Origin: an uncultured Actinomyces sp.
Lineage (GTDB): Bacteria; Actinomycetota; Actinomycetes; Actinomycetales; Actinomycetaceae
Assembly: GCA_938040725.1 (NCBI GenBank)
Contig: CALHZX010000082.1
Span: 1 to 23,688, forward strand
DNA: 23,688 bases
Reading direction: 5' to 3'
In this document: positions 7,434 through 15,184 of the stretch, piece after piece
How the letters are laid out: the number at the start of each line of letters is the position of its first letter
How positions within the stretch are numbered: position 1 is the stretch's first letter
The notes under the pieces: generated by a model
Told to the model about the DNA's origin: nothing
The model's input: only the letters and a program-made list of their open reading frames with translations
The model's database searches: none
Program-made: the position numbers and the translations under genes

Positions 7434-8352
7434 AGCGGATCCTCGGGTCGAGCACGGCGTACAGGAGGTCGACGAGCAGGTTCGCGATGATGTAGACCAG
7501 CACGAGCACTGTTGTCACCGACACGACGGTCTGGGGTTCGCCCTTGATAATGGCGCTCCACAGGGTGCCGCCGACGCCGTGGATGTTGAAGATACCCTCG
7601 GTGATGATCGCGCCGCCCATGAGGGCGCCGAGGTCGCCGCCGATGAACGTGGCGACGGGGATGAGGGAGTTACGCAGGATGTGGCGCGTCATGACGATGC
7701 CGCCGGACAGACCCTTGGCGCGCGCGGTGCGCACGTAGTCCGCGGAGACGTTCTCTGAGACGGACTGGCGGGTCAGGCGGATGACGTATGCCAGGGAGAC
7801 GCCGCCGAGCACCATGGCTGGCATGGTGAGGCTGCGCAGGTCGACGGAGGCCGAGGCCGTGGTCGGCAGGATTGCCAGCTGCACGCCCAGGACGTACTGG
7901 AGGACGAAGCCCAGGACGAAGGTGGGGACGGAGATGAGCAGCAGGGAGACAACGAGGATGGTGGAGTCGAACCACTTGCCGCGGCGCATGCCTGCGACGA
8001 CACCGAGGGCGATACCGAGGAAGGTCTCGATGGCGAGGGCGTAGAGGGCAAGTTTCGCGGTCGTCGGGAAGGCGGTCGCCATGATGGACGTGACCTTCTG
8101 GCCGTTGAACGCGGTGCCGAAGTCGAGTGTGAAGACTCCCTTGAGGTACAGCAGGTACTGCATCCAAAAGGGCTTGTCCAGGTTGTACTGGGCGCGGATC
8201 TGCGCGGCGGCGGCCTCGGAGAGGCCGCGGTCGCCACCGAGTGCGGCGACGGGGTCACCTGGCATCAGGTAGACCATCGCGAAGATCAGAAAGGTGGCTC
8301 CGAAGAAGACCGGGATGGTCTGGAGGAGTCGCCGTCCGATGTAGCGGAGCAT
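7426..8352 (-). CDS. Peptide ABC transporter permease (DppB/OppB-like)
   Basis: Permease of 308 residues that pairs with the DppC-like subunit. The N-terminus MLRYIGRRLLQTIPVFFGAT with first helix and the motif MPGDPVAAL is the standard DppB/OppB opening. The EAA loop reads SADYVRTARAKGLSGGIVMT, and the C-terminus ends in DPRIRYE, as in most family members. The start at 8352 has AAAGGA upstream and matches family length; the frame extends 21 codons further up but those residues are not family-like. It is the first gene after the lipoprotein gene, separated from it by a terminator, so it probably has a promoter of its own in the AT-rich stretch 8400-8540. Confidence 0.94.
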   Translation of the reverse strand: MLRYIGRRLLQTIPVFFGATFLIFAMVYLMPGDPVAALGGDRGLSEAAAAQIRAQYNLDKPFWMQYLLYLKGVFTLDFGTAFNGQKVTSIMATAFPTTAKLALYALAIETFLGIALGVVAGMRRGKWFDSTILVVSLLLISVPTFVLGFVLQYVLGVQLAILPTTASASVDLRSLTMPAMVLGGVSLAYVIRLTRQSVSENVSADYVRTARAKGLSGGIVMTRHILRNSLIPVATFIGGDLGALMGGAIITEGIFNIHGVGGTLWSAIIKGEPQTVVSVTTVLVLVYIIANLLVDLLYAVLDPRIRYE

Positions 8353-8652
8353 GGACAATCCTTTAGTGTTCGTGTCGTGGGAGGGGAGGTTCCGATCCCT
8401 GGCGGAGCCTCGCATGCGAGGCCGACTATGGACCCATCATAGGGTAAAGAATGGGCAAATGGCGTATCAGTCTCTTAATTTGTTTGCCGAATCAAACGCT
8501 TGATGCTTTTTAGGGATAAAAGTGTATGCCGCGTCAATGCTGGCGAGGGGTCGTGGTGTTGAGCTGCTCTGATGGCTGTGACGCCGGTGGAGAGACGCGA
8601 GGGGCGGGCGGCTCGCGCCGCCCGCCCCTGTGGCGAGGTTACCCTTGCGTGA
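8353..8652 (-). promoter_or_regulatory. Spacer between lipoprotein and permease genes: terminator plus AT-rich likely promoter
   Basis: This 300-bp gap has no gene. After the terminator at 8601-8628, the segment about 8430-8540 is far more AT-rich than its surroundings and contains a perfect small palindrome ATCAA-ACGC-TTGAT (8491-8504). On the minus strand TATGAT around 8437-8442 is a possible -10 box, but I find no good -35 at the right distance. A promoter for the three downstream genes is inferred from base composition and context. Confidence 0.4.
8601..8628. terminator. Strong hairpin after the peptide-binding lipoprotein gene
   Basis: A perfect 11-bp stem, GGGGCGGGCGG with CCGCCCGCCCC, around the 6-base loop CTCGCG, 24 bases past the stop codon. 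In this position it would attenuate transcription between the abundant binding protein and the permeases, a common arrangement in ABC importers. Confidence 0.75.
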
Positions 8653-10251
8653 TCACTTCTTGGTGATCTGGTAGAACACGGGCTGACCCTTCCAGTCGAA
8701 CTTGACATTGTCGACGTTCTTGGACCATGCGCCGTTAGCGTTGGTGTACCACAGCGGAATGGCCGGCATGTCGCGCAGCAGGATGGTCTGGGCCTGCTGC
8801 AGGCTCTTCGCGGCTTCGGCGGTGCTGGTGGCGGAGGACGCCTGCGTCACGAGGGAGTCGAACTCGCTGTTGGAGTAACCGCCCTTGTTGGAGTCGGCAC
8901 CCGTGGCGTACTGGGGCTGCAGGAAGTTGTACAGCGCCGGGTAGTCGCCCTGCCAGCCGTTACGGAACGCGCCGGTCATCTCGCCCTTGTCCTCGGCATC
9001 CAGCAGCGACTTGAAGTCGGCGAAGGGGTTGCCTTCAGCGTCGATGCCCAGGGTGTTCTTGATGGAGTTGGCGGTCGCGTCGACCCATTCCTTGTGGCCA
9101 CCGTCGGCGTTGTAGGCGATGGTGAAGGAGCCGTCCCACGGGGAAATGGCGTCGGCCTTGGCCCACAGTTCCTTGGCCTTCTCGGGGTTGTAGGTCAGGA
9201 CGTCGTTCCCGGAGACGTTGGCGTCGTAACCCTCGAGCGTCGGGGCGGTGAAGTCCTTGGAGGGGGTGCGGGTGCCGTTGAAGATGGTCTTCACGATGGT
9301 GTCGCGGTCGACGGCCATCGAGATGGCCTGACGACGCAGCTGGCCTTCCTCACCGGAGAAGTGGGGGAGGTACTGCGGGATCGTGAAGTACTGGGCGCCA
9401 GCGTAGGGCTGGTTCACGGTGCGGCCCGACAGCTCGGACTCGTAGGTGGCGAACACGGAGGCCGGCACGGCGTCGAGGACGTCCACGGAGTCGGAGGACA
9501 GGTCCTGGTAGGCGGCGTCGAGGCTCGAGTAGAAGACGAAGGTCACGCCGTCGTTCTGAGCCTTGGTGTCACCCACGTAGTTCTCGTTGGGGACGGTGGT
9601 GAACTTGACGTTGTGCTCCCACGCGTCGGCCGAAGCCATCTTGTAGGGGCCGTTGCCCACGGGGGCCTGACCGCCGGCATCGGGATCAGCCAGCGTGGAA
9701 TCCGGGAGCGGCGCGTAGGCGGCGTAGCCCAGGCGCGACATGAAGTCCGAGGTGGGGTTCTTCAGCTTCGCGGTGAAGGTGTAGTCGTCGACCTCGGTCA
9801 GGCCGGTGATCTCACCGTTGCCCTCATCGTCGGTGCCCTCGAAGATGGTGAAGAACGCAGCCTGCTGCTGCTTCTTGGAGGTGATGAGATTCCAGGCCTT
9901 GATGAAGTTGTGGGCCTGGACGGGGGTGCCGTCGGAGAACTTGCGGTCGTTGTGGAGCTTGATGGTCCACTCGGACGCGTCCTCGTTGGGCTCGATGGAC
10001 TCGGCGACGTCGAGGATGGCCTTGCCGTCAACGTCGTAGCGGACGAGCTGGCTGAACAGGACGGACAGGATCTTGCCGCCGCCGTTCTCGTTGGTCAGAC
10101 CCGGCAGGAGCGGGTTCTGGGGCTCGGAGCCGTTGGTCATGACGACCTTGTCGGCGGAGCCGGACGAGGACGTGGAGCCGCCGCCGGCGCAGGCGGTCAG
10201 AGCGAGCGCGGCAGCCGCGGGGATGACGAGCCATGCCTTCTTCAGGTTCAT
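8653..10251 (-). CDS. Peptide-binding lipoprotein (SBP_bac_5, DppA/OppA-like)
   Basis: Extracellular solute-binding protein of 532 residues that captures peptides for the importer. The signal peptide (KKAWLVIPAAAALALTAC) ends in a lipobox LTAC, so C21 should be lipidated and the protein anchored to the outer face of the membrane; a Gly/Ser-rich linker follows. The SBP_bac_5 hallmark is seen in SEWTIKLHNDRKFSDGTPVQ and in the later segment VGNGPYKM. ATG at 10251 has AGGAGGAAG 7-8 bases upstream; the frame upstream to 10353 lacks support. It is first in the operon and is followed by a terminator, so it may be expressed in excess over the membrane parts. Confidence 0.95.
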   Translation of the reverse strand: MNLKKAWLVIPAAAALALTACAGGGSTSSSGSADKVVMTNGSEPQNPLLPGLTNENGGGKILSVLFSQLVRYDVDGKAILDVAESIEPNEDASEWTIKLHNDRKFSDGTPVQAHNFIKAWNLITSKKQQQAAFFTIFEGTDDEGNGEITGLTEVDDYTFTAKLKNPTSDFMSRLGYAAYAPLPDSTLADPDAGGQAPVGNGPYKMASADAWEHNVKFTTVPNENYVGDTKAQNDGVTFVFYSSLDAAYQDLSSDSVDVLDAVPASVFATYESELSGRTVNQPYAGAQYFTIPQYLPHFSGEEGQLRRQAISMAVDRDTIVKTIFNGTRTPSKDFTAPTLEGYDANVSGNDVLTYNPEKAKELWAKADAISPWDGSFTIAYNADGGHKEWVDATANSIKNTLGIDAEGNPFADFKSLLDAEDKGEMTGAFRNGWQGDYPALYNFLQPQYATGADSNKGGYSNSEFDSLVTQASSATSTAEAAKSLQQAQTILLRDMPAIPLWYTNANGAWSKNVDNVKFDWKGQPVFYQITKK

Positions 10252-10332
10252 GGATTCTTCCTCCTGGTTGATGGGTGGAACTGGGGGCGGTGCCCTCAGG
10301 TATGGTCCGAGAGTAACCCCTGAGGCCTGGAA

Positions 10333-10383
10333 GACATGAAAGATGTCCATCATGTGCGCATTACATTTTGGTTACAAATGTAA
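10333..10383. promoter_or_regulatory. Two inverted repeats upstream of the peptide-binding gene
   Basis: TTACATTT-TGGTTAC-AAATGTAA (10361-10383) is a perfect 8-bp inverted repeat. GACAT-GAAAG-ATGTC (10333-10347) is a perfect 5-bp one. Both lie 80-135 bases upstream of the lipoprotein start in an AT-rich patch. On the minus strand TTGACC at about 10390-10395 is a plausible -35 box, and the larger palindrome would overlap the promoter. This resembles an operator arrangement; the regulator is unknown. Confidence 0.45.
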
Positions 10384-10447
10384 AAAGTAGGTCAAATAAT
10401 GGTGTGTATCACATAAAAGGGTGTGGGGTGTGACAGACTGGGCATGC

Positions 10448-10495
10448 GACGAGGCCGGGGCTGAGCGTGCGCACACACCCGGCCCCGGCCTCGTC
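10448..10495. terminator. Terminator of the quaternary-amine transporter operon
   Basis: Perfect 14-bp stem, GACGAGGCCGGGGC (10448-10461) with GCCCCGGCCTCGTC (10482-10495) and a 20-base loop, 13 bases beyond the lipoprotein stop. The same stem sequence recurs at 15105-15168, and as separated arms at 17158 and 18014. Confidence 0.75.
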
Positions 10496-10508
10496 CATCG
10501 AGGAGCAC

Positions 10509-11426
10509 TCAGGAGAGCAGGCCCTCCGAGATCAGCCAGTCGTGGGCGATCTGAGAGGCGGACTTCTGCTCGACCGTCGACGCCCGGTTCATCTCGATGA
10601 GATCCTGCGCGTCCAGCGCCTCACTCACCTGATTGATGACCGCGGTCGCGTCGTCGCTGACCCGCGACGAGGCCAGGGGCACCACGTGCGAGGCCAGGAA
10701 CAGGCCCTTCGGGTCCGTCAGGACCGTCAGCGTCCCGTCCGCAAGCGCCGGATCCGAGGAATAGATATTCGCCAGCTGGATGTCGCCGTCCTTCAGGGCC
10801 TTGACCGTGAGCGGGCCGCCCGAATCCTCAATCGGGGTGAAGTTGACGGTCACGCCATACAGGTCGGACAGCCCCATCGGGCCGTAGGGGCGCGTGCGCA
10901 GCTCCGAATTACCGCCCAGGGTGAGCGTGCCCGCGTTCGCGAGGTCGCTGATCGACGTCAGTGAGTGGGCTTGCGCGAAGTCGGCCGTCACCACGTAGGA
11001 GTCCTGATCGGTCGCGCCAGCCTGCTCAAGGGCGCGCAGCCCCTTGGGAAGGGTGCTGCGCAGCGCGTCGTACACCTCGTCGGAGGAACGTGCGGTCGCG
11101 TTCTGATCCAGGTACTGCAGCAGGTTGCCCGTGTACTCGGGGAAAACGTCGATCGAGCCGGCCTCAAGCTCGGGCATGTAGACCTCGCGCTGGCCGATCC
11201 GCATCTGGCGGTCGACCGTAAACCCGGCACCCTCGAGCGCCTGCGCGTAGGCCTCCGCGATGATCTCGTTCGAGTAGTAGTCCTGCGACCCCACGATGAG
11301 CGTCGTGGGGTCATTCTCCGAACTTTCGGTGCTCGCGTTCCCGCCGACCGACTCTGCGGAACCGCAGGCGGCCAGCGCCAGGGCGGAAGCGGCGATGGTG
11401 GCCATCGTCATCATCGTGCGTTTCAT
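10509..11426 (-). CDS. Quaternary-amine-type ABC transporter substrate-binding lipoprotein (OpuCC/ProX family)
   Basis: Binding protein of 305 residues, OpuAC domain. The signal peptide ends in lipobox LAAC with C21 as lipid anchor. The mature domain begins TLIVGSQDYYSNEIIAEAYA and contains the family hallmarks IDVFPEYTG and NIYSSDP. By family the ligand is glycine betaine, choline, carnitine or a related trimethylated compound; ergothioneine importers use the same fold, and I cannot tell these apart by eye. Its ATG overlaps the preceding permease stop (ATGA), so it is the last gene of a coupled five-gene operon. Confidence 0.92.
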   Translation of the reverse strand: MKRTMMTMATIAASALALAACGSAESVGGNASTESSENDPTTLIVGSQDYYSNEIIAEAYAQALEGAGFTVDRQMRIGQREVYMPELEAGSIDVFPEYTGNLLQYLDQNATARSSDEVYDALRSTLPKGLRALEQAGATDQDSYVVTADFAQAHSLTSISDLANAGTLTLGGNSELRTRPYGPMGLSDLYGVTVNFTPIEDSGGPLTVKALKDGDIQLANIYSSDPALADGTLTVLTDPKGLFLASHVVPLASSRVSDDATAVINQVSEALDAQDLIEMNRASTVEQKSASQIAHDWLISEGLLS

Positions 11427-12118
11427 AGTGACTCCTTGAGTGAGTTGTCCTCATTGTCTGAGAAAGAATGGGTGCGGGCCCGAAGATGTCGCGCGACCAG
11501 CGCCAGGAGCGCGTCGGTCGCCAGTGCGAGGGCGACGACGATGATCGCGCCGCCGATCATCTCCGCGTAGTCGCGGGTCTTCAGCCCCTCGTAGAGGAAA
11601 CGGCCGAGGCCGTAGTTCGCCGTGTAGGCCGCCAGCGTCGTCGTCGCGATCACCTGGAGCGTCGCCGACCGCACGCCCGCCGCGACGAGGCCGGCCGCGT
11701 GCGGGGCCTCAACCTGCGCAAGAACCTGTTTTTCAGCGAGGCCAATCGCTCGCGCCGCGTCCACGGTCGCGCGCGGCGTCGAGGCGATGCCCGAGTAGGT
11801 CGCCGACAGGAGCGGCGGAATCGCCAGGACGAGGAGTGCGAGTGTGGGTGCCGCCAGTCCAATACCCAGCCACAGGCCGGCCAGGGTCAGGACGCCGAGG
11901 GTGGGGACCGCGCGGGCTGCGCCCGTCGCGCTCACCAGCCATCGGCCCCTGCCTGTGTGCCCGATCCAGGTGCCCAGCGGCAGCGCGATGAGGGTCGCGA
12001 GCGCCACGATCAGGAGTGTGAGGCCCAGGTGCTGCGCGGCCCTCACGAGGATCCCGGACTCGCCCAGCCAGTGGGCGGGCACCGTCAGCCATCTCAGGGC
12101 GTCGAGGAGAATGTTCAT
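11423..12118 (-). CDS. Quaternary-amine-type ABC transporter permease 2 (OpuCD/ProW-like)
   Basis: BPD_transp_1 permease of 231 residues with five to six hydrophobic segments. The cytoplasmic coupling loop begins TPRATVDAARAIGLAEKQVL, followed by EAPHAAGLVAAGVR, the usual place of contact with the ATPase. The start at 12118 is chosen because its ATG overlaps the upstream stop as ATGA and follows a GAGGAGGGGGC ribosome site; a GTG at 12139 is possible but unnecessary. It is the second of two adjacent permeases, expected to form a heterodimer. It ends in a charged tail before overlapping the binding-protein gene. Confidence 0.91.
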   Translation of the reverse strand: MNILLDALRWLTVPAHWLGESGILVRAAQHLGLTLLIVALATLIALPLGTWIGHTGRGRWLVSATGAARAVPTLGVLTLAGLWLGIGLAAPTLALLVLAIPPLLSATYSGIASTPRATVDAARAIGLAEKQVLAQVEAPHAAGLVAAGVRSATLQVIATTTLAAYTANYGLGRFLYEGLKTRDYAEMIGGAIIVVALALATDALLALVARHLRARTHSFSDNEDNSLKESL

Positions 12119-12753
12119 GCCCGCCCCCTCCTCGTCCACGGGGTGAGCGCCCAGCCGATGCCCTGAACCAGTGCGTCGATGACGAGCGCGAGGAGGACCG
12201 TCGCGACCAGGCCGGCCACGACCTCGGCGATGAGTCCGCGCTGAAAACCGTCAGTGAACAGCGTCCCCAACGAGCGCACCCCGATAAACGCACCCACCGT
12301 CACGAGGGACACAGTCGACGTGGCAACCACGCGCGTGCCTGCCACGATGACGGGGGTCGCCAGGGGCAGTTCGACCTCAACAAAGCGTCTGGACAGGGAG
12401 TAGCCGCACGCGTTCGCCGCCTGTAGCGTCGCGCGCGGGATCGTGCGGAACCCCTCGGCGACCTGGCGCACCAGGACCGCCACGCCGTACAGCGTCAGAA
12501 CTATCACCATGTTGATCGGCGAGCGCAGCGCCACCCCCACGATCACTGGAATGACGATCAGGAGAGGGAGCGACGGTACCGCGTATAGCGCCGACAAGGC
12601 CGACAGGACCCAGCCGCCGCGGGGCGAAAATGCAGCCCAGCGGGCGATCGGCACGGATGCCAGCACCGAGAGGATGATTGTTGGCAGTGCGATCCACAGG
12701 TGAGAGAGAGTCAGGGAGCCGATGATCCCCCAGTTCGAGGACAGCCAGGTCAC
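12115..12753 (-). CDS. Quaternary-amine-type ABC transporter permease 1 (OpuCB/ProW-like)
   Basis: BPD_transp_1 permease of 212 residues, starting MTWLSSNWGIIGSLTLSHLW, which fits short OpuCB-type proteins. The coupling loop is in the region EGFRTIPRATLQAANACGYS followed by ELPLATPVIVAG. A GTG start overlaps the ATPase stop as GTGA. It should form the membrane channel with the following permease. Length and loop sequence are normal for the family; nothing is missing. Confidence 0.91.
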   Translation of the reverse strand: MTWLSSNWGIIGSLTLSHLWIALPTIILSVLASVPIARWAAFSPRGGWVLSALSALYAVPSLPLLIVIPVIVGVALRSPINMVIVLTLYGVAVLVRQVAEGFRTIPRATLQAANACGYSLSRRFVEVELPLATPVIVAGTRVVATSTVSLVTVGAFIGVRSLGTLFTDGFQRGLIAEVVAGLVATVLLALVIDALVQGIGWALTPWTRRGRA

Positions 12754-13577
12754 GGACGCTCCCCGGCCTCGTCGGAGGTGAGCGTGCCCACGGGGGTTCC
12801 GGCCTCGTCGACGATCAAACCATCCGAGCTTTCGAGGTGCACGGGGCGCGCCGCGCGCGAGGCCCCCACGAACTCAGCCACGAAACGCGACGCGGGGGAG
12901 GACAGTAGCTCGGCGGGCGTGCCCACCTGCTCGATGTGGCCACCCGTCGAGAGGACCGCGACCTGGTCGCCCAGCGTGAACGCCTCGTCCACGTCGTGCG
13001 TCACGAAGAGGATCGTCGTTCCCAGCGCCCGCTGAATCTCCTTCAGCTCGCGCTGCAAGTCGGCGCGCACGATCGGATCGAGGGCCCCGAAAGGCTCGTC
13101 CATCAGCAGGATATCCGCGTGGTTGGCCAGCGCCCGGGCCACGCCCACGCGCTGACGCTGGCCGCCCGACAGCTGAGCGGGGTAGCGATCAGCCATCTCG
13201 ACATCCAGGCCCACCAGCGCCAGGAGCTCGAGCGCGCGCTCGCGGGACTCGGCCTTGCTTGCGCCCTCCAGGCGTGGGACCGTCGCGACGTTGTCTGCGA
13301 CCGTTCGATGCGGGAACAGGCCGCCCTCCTGTGGGACGTAGCCAATCGAGCGGCGCAGGCGCACCGGGTCCTCGCCCGACACATCCTGGTTCCGTACGAA
13401 CACCGTGCCCGAGGTCGGGGTGACCATCGCGTTCACCATCCGCATGAGCGTCGTCTTGCCGCAGCCCGAGGTGCCCAGGAAGACGGTCGTGGAACCCTGT
13501 TCGACGGTCAGGGAAAAGTCCTCAACGGCGCGTGTGCCGCCAGGGTAGGTCTTGGAGACGTGGTCGAAGCGAATCAT
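12750..13577 (-). CDS. Quaternary-amine-type ABC transporter ATP-binding protein (OpuCA/ProV-like, short form)
   Basis: ATPase of 275 residues. Walker A GTSGCGKT (35-42), Q-loop YVPQEGGLFPH, signature LSGGQRQRV (137-145), Walker B ILLMDEPFGALD (156-167) and H-loop FVTHDVDEA are all present. OpuCA/ProV proteins are usually near 380-400 residues because of two C-terminal CBS domains that sense ionic strength. Here only about 30 residues follow the ATPase core, and they read like the first strands of one CBS motif (SSDGLIVDEAGTPVGTLTS). The start at 13577 has AAGGAG 6 bases upstream and overlaps the MarR-type gene stop as ATGA; a longer open frame upstream is that gene's shadow. Confidence 0.93.
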   Translation of the reverse strand: MIRFDHVSKTYPGGTRAVEDFSLTVEQGSTTVFLGTSGCGKTTLMRMVNAMVTPTSGTVFVRNQDVSGEDPVRLRRSIGYVPQEGGLFPHRTVADNVATVPRLEGASKAESRERALELLALVGLDVEMADRYPAQLSGGQRQRVGVARALANHADILLMDEPFGALDPIVRADLQRELKEIQRALGTTILFVTHDVDEAFTLGDQVAVLSTGGHIEQVGTPAELLSSPASRFVAEFVGASRAARPVHLESSDGLIVDEAGTPVGTLTSDEAGERP

Positions 13578-14011
13578 GCGCGCTCCTTGCTGGCTTCGGC
13601 GATGAGTGCGAGGCTTCGCGTCAGCTCCTCGCGCTGGGCTGTGGAGAGTGGGGCGAAGAGGCGTTCCTGCTCCTTCTCGACGATCATGCAGGCCTCCTCG
13701 AGGTGTGCCAGGCCCTCTTCCGTCACCGTCAGGATTATTGCGCGCCGGTCGTGCTCGCACGGGGTGCGGTGCACGAGCCCGTCTCGGTGGAGGCGATCCA
13801 CGAGGCGCGAGGCCGCTCCCAGGGTGATGCCCTGGCTCGCTGCGACCTCCTGAATGCGGCACGCGGGGGTGTCGCGGACCGTGCGCAGGACGAGGAAACG
13901 GCCGAGCGTTAGCGCGTTTCCTGCCTCGGAGAGGGCGGATTCGACCGCGTTCCACGCGCCCATTTCCGTATTGATCAGCGCTGTGAAGAGCGAGGGTGCA
14001 CATGTTGCCAT
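13574..14011 (-). CDS. MarR-family transcriptional regulator
   Basis: Winged-helix regulator of 145 residues. The core reads CRIQEVAASQGITLGAASRL (recognition helix) followed by VDRLHRDGLVHRTPCEHDRR, where the Asp/Arg pair of the wing is the MarR signature, then a C-terminal dimerisation helix. The ATG at 14011 is chosen because an AGGG site lies 8 bases upstream; a GTG two codons earlier is too close to that site. It is first in the operon and overlaps the ATPase gene by ATGA, so it probably regulates this transporter and itself. MarR-type proteins (GbsR, OpcR) also control betaine and choline uptake in Bacillus, but this one is shorter and its effector is unknown. Confidence 0.9.
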   Translation of the reverse strand: MATCAPSLFTALINTEMGAWNAVESALSEAGNALTLGRFLVLRTVRDTPACRIQEVAASQGITLGAASRLVDRLHRDGLVHRTPCEHDRRAIILTVTEEGLAHLEEACMIVEKEQERLFAPLSTAQREELTRSLALIAEASKERA

Positions 14012-14023
14012 GTCCACTACCCT

Positions 14024-14058
14024 ACACGTAAATAATTAACACGTATGGTTTTTGTCAG
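14024..14058 (-). promoter_or_regulatory. Probable promoter and operator of the MarR-led operon
   Basis: On the minus strand a CTGACA -35 box (14053-14058) and TATTTA -10 box (14029-14034) are 18 bases apart and upstream of the ATG at 14011. Two copies of ACACGTA (plus strand, 14024-14030 and 14039-14045), 15 bases apart, flank an AATAATTAA core and overlap the -10 box. A repressor there would block transcription, fitting autoregulation. Confidence 0.5.
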
Positions 14059-14216
14059 CGGGAATCCGGCTGTGCGCCGGTCCTGCCAAAGCAGCTCACG
14101 CCCAGTGCTACAGTGCGTTGTGGAGGCGAGAGGCGTGATTGTGTGCTCGCTTCGAGCCTCGACGGATGTGCGGCGGCGCGCATAGCGGAGCGGCACGTGC
14201 GTATCGAGGAAGGACG

Positions 14217-14927
14217 ATGCGGATGCGGGAACGGCTCTACTCCCTGCTCAATGGCGATGGGAGAGCGGCAATGTGGTACGGGCGCGTCATGACCGTGCTC
14301 ATTATTGCCAGCCTCCTTCCCCTGTGCTTCAAGGGGTCCAGCCCCGTCCTCGAGTCGATTGAATACGTGTGCGTCCTCGTATTCATCGTCGACTACCTGG
14401 CACGGTGGGCGACGGTGGACCTGAAGCTACGCAAAGGCGCACTGTCGTTCCTGATCTACCCCTTCACGCCGATGGCGATTATCGACCTGGCGTCGATCCT
14501 GCCTGTCTTCAACGCCCTCAACGACGCACTGCGCACGCTGCGAGTCCTGCGTCTGTTCCGTGCGCTGCGTGCCTTCAAGCTTATCCGCTACTCGAAGAGC
14601 GCCTCCGCCATCGCCGCCGTGTTCGAGAAACAGAGGGAGGCGCTGCTTGCAGTTCTTTGCCTGGCTATCGGCTACATCCTCGTCAGTGCCCTCGTCATCT
14701 TCAACGTCGAGCCGGACACCTTCAACACCTTCTTCGATGCCGTGTACTGGGCGGTCGTCTCCCTCACGACCGTCGGCTACGGCGACCTTTATCCCGCCTC
14801 CGACGTGGGGCGCACGATCGCCATGATCTCCTCGCTCATGGGCGTCGCCGTCGTCGCCCTGCCCTCGGGCATCATCACGGCGGGCATGCTCGACGAGCTG
14901 CGCGGTGGCGGTGGTGCTAGCGACTGA
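14217..14927 (+). CDS. Voltage-sensor potassium channel (six-helix, Kv-like)
   Basis: Ion channel subunit of 236 residues. S1 is about residues 20-38. S4 (103-125) carries arginines at every third position (R106, R109, R112, R115, R118), the voltage-sensor pattern. The pore loop has the potassium selectivity filter TTVGYGD (184-190), followed by S6. There is almost no cytoplasmic C-terminus and no RCK domain, so it resembles compact bacterial Kv channels. ATG at 14217 follows GAGGAAGGACG; an upstream in-frame ATG at 14139 would add residues that are not family-like. It is transcribed away from the MarR-led operon and converges on the uracil permease gene. Confidence 0.93.
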   Translation: MRMRERLYSLLNGDGRAAMWYGRVMTVLIIASLLPLCFKGSSPVLESIEYVCVLVFIVDYLARWATVDLKLRKGALSFLIYPFTPMAIIDLASILPVFNALNDALRTLRVLRLFRALRAFKLIRYSKSASAIAAVFEKQREALLAVLCLAIGYILVSALVIFNVEPDTFNTFFDAVYWAVVSLTTVGYGDLYPASDVGRTIAMISSLMGVAVVALPSGIITAGMLDELRGGGGASD

Positions 14928-14983
14928 TGTGCAGGGACTTTTGTTGCGGGGGTGAATTCGTGTGGCCTCCGCTCACCCAAAAG

Positions 14984-15089
14984 TCGCACGTAATTCTCAG
15001 TCGGTCACTTTGTAGGTGCGCCTAAAACCGTTGGAATTCCGGGCATCGGGCTGACGGTGTTCGTGGCGCGCTCGGGGAATTGCGTGCGA
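14984..15089. repeat. ~105-bp element with 13-bp terminal inverted repeats, copy 1
   Basis: Ends are TCGCACGTAATTC (14984-14996) and GAATTGCGTGCGA (15077-15089), matching as inverted repeats at 12 of 13 positions. The middle contains AAAACCGTTGGAATTCC. Copy 2 (19999-20103) has ends TCGCATGCAATTC and GAATTGCATGCGA and a middle with AAAACGTTGCAATTCC. It lies between the channel gene and the shared terminator. Confidence 0.75.
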
Positions 15090-15104
15090 AATTGGGAGAG
15101 ATGA

Positions 15105-15168
15105 ACGAGGCCGGGGCCCGACCCACCCCTCACCGCGCGGTGAGCGAGTGGCCGAGCCCCGGCCTCGT
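15105..15168. terminator. Bidirectional terminator between channel and uracil permease genes
   Basis: ACGAGGCCGGGGC (15105-15117) pairs perfectly with GCCCCGGCCTCGT (15156-15168). Inside the loop a second perfect palindrome, CTCACCGC-GCGGTGAG, can also fold. It serves convergent genes, and the outer stem is the same sequence as at 10448. Confidence 0.75.
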
Positions 15169-15184
15169 CAATGAATGCGTCAGA

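Noticed and set aside
12750..14003. 417-residue reading of the OpuCA-like frame
   Set aside because: The extra N-terminal part is the shadow of the MarR-type gene; ATG 13577 has a good ribosome site and ATGA overlap.
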